NCBI GenBank assembly: GCA_900554225.1
Contig: USGH01000075.1
Coordinates: 1-10,617 of the forward strand
From: an uncultured Eubacteriales bacterium
GTDB taxonomy: Bacteria; Bacillota; Clostridia; Oscillospirales; CAG-272
DNA length: 10,617 nt
Reading direction: 5' to 3'
Shown: positions 1 to 6,183 of the stretch, piece after piece
Position numbering within the stretch: the stretch's first letter is position 1
How the letters are laid out: each line of letters opens with the position of its first letter
Position numbers and translations under genes: made by a program
Notes under the pieces: generated by a model
What the model was told of the DNA's origin: nothing
The model's database searches: none
What the model saw: only the letters and a program-made list of their open reading frames with translations

Positions 1-854
1 GCCATCAGTGCCTTTTCGATGTTGATTTTTTCACCGCAAATGCCGTAAACCGTTCTTCCGATCGCCATACAAAAGGCGAACATACAAGGACCAAGCAGGT
101 CGCCTGCGATCTTTGGTACGCCCAATCCCCGTTCCGCGAAAAGAGACGCCCACTGCGACATCGCCTGTTCCGACGCGCCGCTGCAAATCATCATGAGTAC
201 TGCCACGACGAAGATCGGCGAACGGAGAAATTTGCCGGCACCATTGGATTTTTGCTCTTCCTCAGGCTCCACAATCGGAACTCTCGCGAACAGAAATATA
301 TTGCACAGCGGCAGGATCGCCCAGACCAGCGGGATATAGAACCAGTTTGCGTTGCCGACAATCGACAGCAATACCGTGGACAGGATCACAACCGCCATCT
401 GTCCCCAGGAATAGAACGAATGGAGCAGACTCATTGCGGAGGCCTTCGCATCTCCCGGCAGCGCATCCACGATCGGACTGATGACAACCTCTGTCAATCC
501 ACCGCCGATGGAGTAAAAAAACACGGAAATGAGGATCCCGGCATAGGCAGGCATGACGCGCGGCAGTATGGTCAGGCACACAAGTCCGATCACGGAAAAG
601 ATGTGCGCAAATACGGCACTGCGGCGATATCCGACGATTGGCGTCAGCTTCACCATGGACGCGTCTACGATGATCTGAATCACAAATGTGATCAGCACAA
701 GATTGGCGATCTGTGTGTAGCTTACCCCATATTGGTTCTGAAAAATCACGAAAAACAGAGGGGCCAGATTGACAGTGATCGCCTGTGTGATGTATCCGAG
801 ATAACAGGCAATCAGGGTTGATCGATACGGTGAGGCTTTGTTTTGGTTTCGCAT
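1..854 (-). CDS. MFS transporter, C-terminus cut by window edge
   Basis: This is an inner-membrane secondary transporter of the major facilitator superfamily; the substrate cannot be told. The frame is open from an ATG at 854 to the window edge, giving 284 residues of what is usually a protein of about 400. The start is supported by GGAGAA at 861-866, six bases upstream. Hydrophobic helices follow one another from about residue 12. They include a stretch ending YSIGGGLTEVVISPIVDALP (about 114-133), then LLHSFYSWGQ (about 143-152), a motif style seen in sugar-type MFS proteins. A charged loop with PEEE near residues 197-200 fits the central loop between the two six-helix halves, and further helices follow. 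The gene starts 84 bases after the stop of the SpoIID-like gene, with no clear terminator between, so read-through is possible. Family assignment is firm; a sugar substrate is only a guess. Confidence 0.88.
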   Translation of the reverse strand, partial: MRNQNKASPYRSTLIACYLGYITQAITVNLAPLFFVIFQNQYGVSYTQIANLVLITFVIQIIVDASMVKLTPIVGYRRSAVFAHIFSVIGLVCLTILPRVMPAYAGILISVFFYSIGGGLTEVVISPIVDALPGDAKASAMSLLHSFYSWGQMAVVILSTVLLSIVGNANWFYIPLVWAILPLCNIFLFARVPIVEPEEEQKSNGAGKFLRSPIFVVAVLMMICSGASEQAMSQWASLFAERGLGVPKIAGDLLGPCMFAFCMAIGRTVYGICGEKINIEKALM

Positions 855-938
855 ACGTTCTTCTCCATTGCTGAGTGCAGCTTTTTCTTCTGTCAGTATA
901 TGATTGTCGTACTTTGGCGGTTCCATTCTTCCACGCCG

Positions 939-3044
939 TCATTGGCGATACTCTGCGACCTGTCGATAGGAGAGCACCTCCACACCGGTGAAGTACGCGT
1001 TGAGAATGGCAGCGGCATCGTAACCGAGTTCTGCAAGATCGAGCGCACCGTATTGGCTCATGCCCACACCGTGCCCCCAGCCTTTGCCGACAATGATGAA
1101 ATTATCGCTGTTTTCCGCATACGCTACTTTATATAAAAGTGTGCTTGTGGACTTGTCCGGCAGTGTTTCGGTTACATGTGTGTCGGAGGAGGTCGTTTCC
1201 CGATCCCATGGATATACAGCTTCCTCCCCGGTGAAAGCAGGCGCGTTTTCCGCAGACAGGACGAACACATCGCTCCGTTCGTATGTGGTATCCCCATCAG
1301 CGGTACGGATGGTTACGGAAAAATCGATGTCTGTCGTGTACTCCTCCTCCGCTGTGATAACGTGATAATCGTACAGGTTGATATAGCCGTAATCCTTGTC
1401 GTAATCCCCGTCTGTGGTGTAGTCCCGTACAGTCGATGCAGTTCCACTCTCCGTATTCGAACCGGACGACGAGGCAGACACTACAACATTTTCCGTATAT
1501 TCAACGCTTCCCTTGCCGATTACAAAATTTGCGCTCTTGACGTAGGGTGTCAGCGATGTACGCACGCCTTCCGTGGTGGTGATCCTTTCCGTATTGCCAT
1601 AAATATCCGTCACAACAAGCGATTTGATATAGGTGGAATTTCTGTCAAGTGCTTCAATCGACACGGAGGCAATCGCACCTTGCAGCTTCGTATATCCAGC
1701 CTGCCGCAGACGGGTCGCCAGATCCTCCGGTGTGATTTCGGTGATCCAGAAGCCGTTGTTGTGGTTCATGTAATCTTCCCACGGCGTTTCGGTCGCTTGC
1801 AGATACGGAATATCCTCCGCACCGCCCCATGCCTCCTGGGCACTTACGGTCACGCCGCCCATGCTGGAGGAATAGTACGCAGTGACAATCTTACCGTCGT
1901 AGGTCATGACCTGACCCTTGGTCTCAGACACTGCGCGATAGACCCGTTCATTGATCCTGCCTGCCCCCTTGTAGACCTGACAATGCGCGTTGTTGCACAT
2001 ATCAAAACCGGATGCGGTATGCCGTGCCATATGGGTCAGCGTATAGGAGCGCACCGTGATCGCGAATGCCTTCAGCGTTTCCAGCGGCCAGGTGTTGGAG
2101 GTCTCATACGGCAGCACTCCCGCGATATAGGCCTCCAGCGGCAGGATATTGATGAGCGATACACCGTCACCCGCATTTCGTGAGGAGCGCATGAACAGGA
2201 AAATACCGTCATACACATTGGCAGCCGGCGTTTTTATGTACGTATTGCCGTCGCTGTCCCGGTTGCCGCGCAGTCCCAGCTCACTTTCGTGTCCGCAATC
2301 GTATTCAAACAGGATCTCGTCCGTCTCCGGATCAATGACAGATACAGATGCAGACGATGCACTGGTCACATAAACGGTCGCATCCGGAAAGAGCTGCTGC
2401 ACGATTTCCCGGTTTTGTTCCGCGCTGTTTCTTGTGGTGAACACCCCGGCACGTATCGTGTATCCGGTATAGACATACGCCGGAATTGCTTCCAGACCGA
2501 TTCCGGCAAGCGTCTGTTCGGCACCGCGGAAGTACGAGACAAATTCGGTTTCGTTCAGATGGTCGCAGTCGATCTGCACATGGTACCCACCGACTCTTGC
2601 GGAGGAAGAATCGGTGGCATGGGAATAGGTCATGTTGCTTTTTGCAAGATTGCCGTCGGCGGTCACAGATACCTTGGCAGTGGACAGGTTCCAGATTTCT
2701 TCAAACGCGCCTGTTTCGCCGTCCGTGATCCCGAGCGTGAAGCCATTTACAGACGATACCTCAAAGCCTACCGTCACACCGTCGCCATAGGAAAGTCCCA
2801 CACGAACAGGAACATCCCCGCTGTCAGACAACGAGGATGTATCCATGATGACCGTTTCCGTGCCGTTTGCGGCGGTGTTTGAATCCTGTGCTTTTGCGGA
2901 CATTGCCATCAGGTAGATCGCATAGTAAGCCGCACCGCCGATCATCAGCAGCGCGAGGATACCGGCAAGGATCCTTGAGGCAAGCTTATTCTTTTCTTCG
3001 CGGGTCATTTTCCGCTTGTTCCCATTATCATTCTGCCTTATCAA
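939..3044 (-). CDS. SpoIID/LytB-domain protein, membrane-anchored, enlarged
   Basis: SpoIID proteins are lytic transglycosylases that cut denuded glycan strands, classically during spore engulfment. This copy has 701 residues, about twice B. subtilis SpoIID. From the N-terminus: a lysine/arginine-rich cytoplasmic end; one membrane helix at about 23-47; a beta-rich region with a possible SPOR-like segment at about 190-225; and the SpoIID core from about 295. In the core, E314 (in LPYE, before WPLETLKAFAITVRSY) aligns with the catalytic Glu of SpoIID. H342, C350, H354 and C355 resemble the His/Cys zinc cluster described in clostridial SpoIID. SSSMGGVT (about 392-399) and DIPYL (411-415) are family hallmarks. 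The C-terminal signature GKGWGHGVGMSQYGA lies at 653-667, after an unusual low-complexity, Asp/Ser/Thr-rich insertion at about 510-645. The start is a TTG at 3044 with AGGAGAG seven bases upstream; an ATG at 3008 is the alternative but has a poorer ribosome site. It overlaps the upstream gene by 17 bases. Whether this is the engulfment SpoIID or a vegetative LytB-like paralogue is unclear. Confidence 0.93.
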   Translation of the reverse strand: MIRQNDNGNKRKMTREEKNKLASRILAGILALLMIGGAAYYAIYLMAMSAKAQDSNTAANGTETVIMDTSSLSDSGDVPVRVGLSYGDGVTVGFEVSSVNGFTLGITDGETGAFEEIWNLSTAKVSVTADGNLAKSNMTYSHATDSSSARVGGYHVQIDCDHLNETEFVSYFRGAEQTLAGIGLEAIPAYVYTGYTIRAGVFTTRNSAEQNREIVQQLFPDATVYVTSASSASVSVIDPETDEILFEYDCGHESELGLRGNRDSDGNTYIKTPAANVYDGIFLFMRSSRNAGDGVSLINILPLEAYIAGVLPYETSNTWPLETLKAFAITVRSYTLTHMARHTASGFDMCNNAHCQVYKGAGRINERVYRAVSETKGQVMTYDGKIVTAYYSSSMGGVTVSAQEAWGGAEDIPYLQATETPWEDYMNHNNGFWITEITPEDLATRLRQAGYTKLQGAIASVSIEALDRNSTYIKSLVVTDIYGNTERITTTEGVRTSLTPYVKSANFVIGKGSVEYTENVVVSASSSGSNTESGTASTVRDYTTDGDYDKDYGYINLYDYHVITAEEEYTTDIDFSVTIRTADGDTTYERSDVFVLSAENAPAFTGEEAVYPWDRETTSSDTHVTETLPDKSTSTLLYKVAYAENSDNFIIVGKGWGHGVGMSQYGALDLAELGYDAAAILNAYFTGVEVLSYRQVAEYRQ

Positions 3045-3588
3045 TGGTGTACTCTCCTCTCACCATCACGTATACGGACTGTGCCGTCGCCATGATCCCT
3101 CTGCCATCCCCGCGCGGAATCAGGCACATATGATTTTTCGTCAACGACTCCTTGTTGAGAATCTCCACGCCGGCGGTATAGTCGGAAATCCCCTGGGTAG
3201 CGTCCGGCGCGATGCAGAAAGCACTACCGGACCGGAGCATGATGTCACAGGCACCGTTCGCAAAGAGACAATCCCCGTACTTCAGCTCCACCACCTCATA
3301 ACCGGGCATGGCACCTGCCGTTGATTCGGTCGGTGCTGCGGGAGTTTCCGTTGTTCCTGTTCCTGTTCCGTTCGTGAGCTGTGCGATTTTTTCCTCCAGC
3401 ACAGCAATACGTTCTTTATAGTCCTTCTCGATGGATGGACGGAAGGTTTCTGTCAGATAGCTTAAAGAGATGAGCGGATCCTCTGAGCTGTCATACGAAG
3501 CGGCAAATACACCCACAGCCAGGGCTGCAATCATCGTCGTGGTCAGAATCAATACAGTGGAGGTCGAAAATGGTTTCTTTTTTTGCAT
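3028..3588 (-). CDS. Conserved-looking anchored protein of unknown function
   Basis: I do not recognise a named family, though the C-terminal pattern resembles unnamed Clostridia proteins I have seen. The 186 residues divide into: a basic N-terminus (MQKKK); one membrane helix or uncleaved signal at about 11-30; a likely short coiled coil at about 41-72 (ISLSYL, then KERIAVLEEKIAQL); a Gly/Thr/Pro/Ala linker at about 73-93; and a compact C-terminal domain at about 94-183. That domain has ELKYGDCLF, DIMLRSGSA, a TAG at 138-140, LIPRGDGRGI at about 156-165, and ends VYVMVRGEYTI. The layout suggests one anchor with the C-terminal domain outside the cell or in the intermembrane space of a forespore. 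ATG 3588 is chosen because AAAGG lies seven bases upstream; an in-frame TTG at 3612 lacks a well-placed site. It has its own sigma-A promoter and overlaps the SpoIID-like gene by 17 bases, so the two are probably co-translated and functionally linked. It carries four cysteines (107, 114, 125, 155). Confidence 0.85.
   Translation of the reverse strand: MQKKKPFSTSTVLILTTTMIAALAVGVFAASYDSSEDPLISLSYLTETFRPSIEKDYKERIAVLEEKIAQLTNGTGTGTTETPAAPTESTAGAMPGYEVVELKYGDCLFANGACDIMLRSGSAFCIAPDATQGISDYTAGVEILNKESLTKNHMCLIPRGDGRGIMATAQSVYVMVRGEYTIDKAE
3052..3058 (-). promoter_or_regulatory. Ribosome binding site deciding a TTG start
   Basis: The minus strand reads AGGAGAG here, followed by a seven-base spacer and TTG at 3044. 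It is the strongest ribosome-site match near the SpoIID-like gene and lies inside the last codons of the upstream gene. This favours the TTG at 3044 over the ATG at 3008, whose upstream bases (GGGAACAAGCGGAAA) match poorly. Confidence 0.65.
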
Positions 3589-3630
3589 AGGTACGCCTTT
3601 CCGCACCGGCAATCCGTTTCTTATGGAACA

Positions 3631-3648
3631 TTACGTACATTGCGTACA
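3631..3648. repeat. Two tandem 9-bp repeats in a 5' leader
   Basis: TTACGTACA at 3631-3639 is followed directly by TTGCGTACA at 3640-3648, eight of nine bases identical. Beside them at 3650-3657 (plus strand) the bases GGTACCGG contain the palindrome GGTACC. They lie between the predicted transcription start (near 3665) and the start codon at 3588, so they fall in the untranslated leader. They could be a regulator site or chance; no known operator is recognised. Confidence 0.3.
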
Positions 3649-3671
3649 CGGTACCGGTATCAAACGAGTAC

Positions 3672-3700
3672 ATTATACGGCAAAGCGGAAGAAAATGCAA
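3672..3700 (-). promoter_or_regulatory. Sigma-A type promoter for the unknown/SpoIID-like unit
   Basis: On the minus strand the -35 box is TTGCAT (3700-3695, four of six consensus bases). A spacer of exactly 17 bases follows, then a perfect -10 box TATAAT (3677-3672). Transcription should start near 3665, leaving a leader of about 75 bases before the ATG at 3588. It lies after the terminator of the topoisomerase unit, so it opens a new transcription unit. The boxes look like vegetative sigma A; I see no obvious sporulation-sigma pattern. Confidence 0.75.
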
Positions 3701-3789
3701 GTTTTTCCCCGGATATTCACAGCAAATTTACAAGTAGCGCATTTCCCTGTACGTTTTATCCACTGTGGTCAGACAATTTTTTGTCATAG

Positions 3790-3835
3790 AACAAGAAAGG
3801 AACGCCGCATTCCGTTTTCAGAACACAGGCGTTCC
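3790..3835 (-). terminator. Intrinsic terminator after the topoisomerase gene
   Basis: The minus strand has perfect 8-bp arms GGAACGCC (3835-3828) and GGCGTTCC (3806-3799), followed by TTTCTTGTT (3798-3790). The 21-base interior can pair further (TTC with GAA) around a small loop, giving a long interrupted stem. It begins about 40 bases after the topoisomerase stop codon and precedes the next promoter. The tail is U-rich but interrupted, so termination may be less than complete. Confidence 0.75.
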
Positions 3836-3874
3836 CCTTATAGATGGATGGGGTGCAGCATAGGAGAGAGATGT

Positions 3875-5620
3875 TTATTCGTCCCCCGTATCCTCCTCCA
3901 CCAAACCAATCTGTTCCCCTTCCGCAAGCGGTTTGGCAGACAATTCCGTCATGAGTGACTGTGCGATCCCGACCGCCGGAATCTTGTTTTTGCGCAGCCG
4001 TGCAGCTCCCGGATATTTCCGCAGCACATCACCGGAGACCACCTCGCGCACTGTGATTCCTTCCTTCATATTAAAGAGAATCACGCCTTGTGAGGTGCGT
4101 GTCGTCTTGACCGGAATCAATGCGGACGAAATCAATATCCCCTTGGCTGCCGTATTGAGCAGCAGAAGATCCTTTGTCTTGTCCTCATAGATCAGTGCAA
4201 CAATCGGCGAAACATCCGACAGCGCACCGGTGAGCTTGCGACGATTGTTCTTCGTTTCATACGCCTTGATCGGAATCCGCACACCTTTTCCGTTGGCAAA
4301 TATGCAGATGAGGTGCTCATTGTCGGGATAGCTGTGCATTGCCTTCATCATGATCGGATGCTCATCGTCGTCCATTTCCAGCTTTGCCGGGATATACTCT
4401 CCAAGGGCAGACGCTTTTGTGTTTTCAAAATCGTCAACCTTGGCTTTGTAGACCTGCGCTTTGTCCGTGAAGAAAAGCAGCTCCGCCAGATTGTCCGTAT
4501 CCTCCGCACTGACGATCTCATCCCCATCCTTGAGCTTGTGCTCATCCGCCAGACGAAGCGACTGCCGCGTGATCTTCTTAAAATAGCCCTCCTTGGTCAA
4601 GGTAACGTGTACATCATACCGTTCCACAGGCTCTTCTTCCGGTACCTCTACGATCTCTTCCGCGTACATGAGCTGTGTTTTGCGCGGTTTGCCGTATTTT
4701 TTCTTGATTTCTGTGAGCTGTTTGATGATGATCGCCTTGATCCGCAGCGCATCCCGGATGGTGTCCTCCAGCTCGTTGATTTCATTTTGGAGCGTTTCGA
4801 TCTCTCGGATCCGTTCCAGAATGTACTCCCGATTCAGATGGCGCAGACGGATCTCCGCGATATAGTCCGCTTGAATCGCATCGATAGCGAAGCCCTCCAT
4901 CAACCGCGGCACCACATCCGATTCCTTTTCCGTTTCTCGCACGATATGGATCGCCTTGTCGATGTCCAACAGGATCTTGCCAAGTCCCCGCAGCAGATGA
5001 AGCTTTTCCTTCTTTTTTTCCAGATCAAAGGTGAGCTCCCGACGCACACAGTCCATGCGGAACCGAATCCATTCCTGTAGAATCTCCCGCAGACCAAGCA
5101 GACGCGGCGTTTTATCGACAATGACGTTGAAATTGCACGCAAATGTATCCTCCAGTGTCGTCAGCTTGTACAGGCGATTCATCAGAGCATCCGCGTCTGT
5201 ACCGCGTCGCACGTCGAGTGCCAGCTTGAATCCGCTCAGGCTGATCTCGTCGCGCACATCGGTGATCTCCTTGATCTTTCCCTCCTTTACCAGATCGAGG
5301 ATCCGCTTCAGGATAATTTCTATGGATGTGGAATACGGGATTTGCAGCACCTCGATACAGCTGTTCTGTTTGTCATAGGTATACCGCGCCCGCAGACGGA
5401 CACTGCCGACACCGGTCTCATATAAGGAACGCATCTGGTCGCGATCGTAAACAAGGTTGCCGCCACCCGCAAAATCCGGTGCGATCACAATGTCGAGCAG
5501 CTTATCCACGGAAATGTCCGGTTTCTTGAGCATGGCAATCGTACCGTCACAAATCTCCGCCAGATTGAAGGAGCAGATACTGGACTGGAGTCCCACGGCA
5601 ATCCCGGTATTGGGAGACAC
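3875..5620 (-). CDS. Topoisomerase A subunit, C-terminal open frame
   Basis: This is the 3' part of the disrupted gene, 581 codons counted from a GTG at 5620 that has no ribosome site and encodes the Val of ILVSPNTG in the intact protein, so it is unlikely to be a real start. It contains GIAVGLQSSICSFNLAEICD (family hallmark; usually GMAS, here GLQS), the tower region, a long heptad-rich segment (about 225-320) that fits the coiled-coil arm, and a beta-rich C-terminal region. The last has blade-like repeats YFKKITRQSLRL, LLFFTDKAQVYKAKV, LICIFANGKGVRIPIKAY and LLLLNTAAKGILI. The end is acidic (GLVEEDTGDE). The terminator at 3835-3790 follows. No internal stop or second frameshift is seen, which argues that the lesion is recent or artefactual. 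Confidence 0.75.
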   Translation of the reverse strand: MSPNTGIAVGLQSSICSFNLAEICDGTIAMLKKPDISVDKLLDIVIAPDFAGGGNLVYDRDQMRSLYETGVGSVRLRARYTYDKQNSCIEVLQIPYSTSIEIILKRILDLVKEGKIKEITDVRDEISLSGFKLALDVRRGTDADALMNRLYKLTTLEDTFACNFNVIVDKTPRLLGLREILQEWIRFRMDCVRRELTFDLEKKKEKLHLLRGLGKILLDIDKAIHIVRETEKESDVVPRLMEGFAIDAIQADYIAEIRLRHLNREYILERIREIETLQNEINELEDTIRDALRIKAIIIKQLTEIKKKYGKPRKTQLMYAEEIVEVPEEEPVERYDVHVTLTKEGYFKKITRQSLRLADEHKLKDGDEIVSAEDTDNLAELLFFTDKAQVYKAKVDDFENTKASALGEYIPAKLEMDDDEHPIMMKAMHSYPDNEHLICIFANGKGVRIPIKAYETKNNRRKLTGALSDVSPIVALIYEDKTKDLLLLNTAAKGILISSALIPVKTTRTSQGVILFNMKEGITVREVVSGDVLRKYPGAARLRKNKIPAVGIAQSLMTELSAKPLAEGEQIGLVEEDTGDE

Positions 5621-6135
5621 GAGGATGTTTGGAAAAGCGACGGTTCCGTTGTCGTGTTGTCGTAGTTGGGAATCATCTCGACCGCATTTTTTTCAATACC
5701 GCCGAAAATCTCTGTACAAAACGCGTCCAGCTTGGCTTCGGTATACCGCGGTGCGGCAGGAGCCATATCCCGGCTATACTGTTTGCCAAAGCTCCCCTTG
5801 GAGTCGATAAACGGATGGAGAAGAGCCTCGTTGCCGCGCGTCAAACGCACCATGGTGTCGTAAATCGCAGCATCTCCATGCGGATTGAGCTTCATGGTTT
5901 CACCAACGACGTTGGTGCTCTTGGTACGCACCTTCGTCATCAGTCCCATTCTGTACATGGTATATAAGAGCTTCCTCTGCGACGGCTTGAACCCATCGAT
6001 TTCCGGTATGGCGCGGGACACGATTACGGTCATCACATACGGCATATAGTTCGACTCGATGGTTTCCGTGATGTGTTGATCGCGAATCTCTGCCGTACTC
6101 TTTATTTCCGGCTCTTTAGTCTTTTTTCTTGGCAT
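5485..6135 (-). CDS. Topoisomerase A subunit, N-terminal open frame
   Basis: This is the readable 5' part of the disrupted gene, 216 codons, of which about the first 168 are genuine. It holds the start of the breakage-reunion domain: NYMPYVMTVIVSRAIPEIDG (about 29-48), KPSQRKLLYTMYRMGL (about 50-65), KLNPHGDAAIYDTMVRL (about 82-98) and the active-site region AAPRYTEAKLD. Y131, preceded by R130, is the catalytic tyrosine that forms the covalent DNA link. After TTTEPSLF the frame runs into unrelated residues and stops at 5485. A product ending here would lack the tower, coiled coil and C-terminal domains, so it should not work alone. The first 48 bases upstream, back to the Sua5 stop, show no terminator, so it probably lies in the prfA-sua5 transcription unit. 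Confidence 0.75.
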   Translation of the reverse strand: MPRKKTKEPEIKSTAEIRDQHITETIESNYMPYVMTVIVSRAIPEIDGFKPSQRKLLYTMYRMGLMTKVRTKSTNVVGETMKLNPHGDAAIYDTMVRLTRGNEALLHPFIDSKGSFGKQYSRDMAPAAPRYTEAKLDAFCTEIFGGIEKNAVEMIPNYDNTTTEPSLFQTSSCLPIPGLPWDSSPVSAPSIWRRFVTVRLPCSRNRTFPWISCSTL

Positions 6136-6183
6136 ACGATCCTCATGTGCAATTCTGCTTTATAATATTCGTAATGGCTGCTG

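Larger units (their letters stand above)
3875..6135 (-). pseudogene. parC: ParC/GyrA-type topoisomerase A subunit, frameshifted
   Basis: Type II topoisomerase A subunits cut and rejoin DNA as an A2B2 complex with a GyrB/ParE partner. The gene is readable over its whole length but needs a frame change near 5632: the N-terminal part ends in frame at the Phe of TEPSLF, and the rest resumes as PNILVSPNTGIAVG in another frame. Related proteins carry about six residues between the conserved Glu-Pro and the Phe-Pro-Asn/Ser, where only two can be read here. Thirteen missing bases would therefore restore both frame and length, giving about 757 residues, normal for the family. Apart from this the sequence looks intact and constrained on both sides. 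It is called ParC-like because the C-terminal region lacks a clean GyrA box (a weak NNRRKLTGA lies where one might be). The start ATG at 6135 has GAGGA at 6144-6140. No B-subunit gene is adjacent, which is unusual. It could be a true mutation, a subpopulation variant or an assembly error. Confidence 0.82.

Noticed and set aside
252..821. Long plus-strand open frames opposite the MFS, SpoIID-like, topoisomerase and aldolase genes
   Set aside because: They lie antisense to clearly recognised genes, have compositions typical of shadow frames and show no family motifs.
895..900. TATACT as a -10 box for the MFS transporter gene
   Set aside because: No acceptable -35 box lies 16-18 bases upstream, so I cannot tell it from chance; the gene may be read from the unit before it.
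3756..3764. TTATCCACT resembling a DnaA box
   Set aside because: It is a single site with one mismatch, no cluster of boxes, and no dnaA/dnaN or AT-rich unwinding region nearby; not an origin.
3772..3785. GACAATTTTTTGTC inverted repeat between terminator and promoter
   Set aside because: The arms are five bases around an A/T run and could easily arise by chance; it is about 70 bases upstream of the -35 box and matches no recognised operator.
5485..5640. Programmed ribosomal frameshift in the topoisomerase gene at CTTTTCC
   Set aside because: No known family member uses one, no supporting ribosome site or downstream structure was seen, and about four conserved residues are also missing, which frameshifting would not restore.
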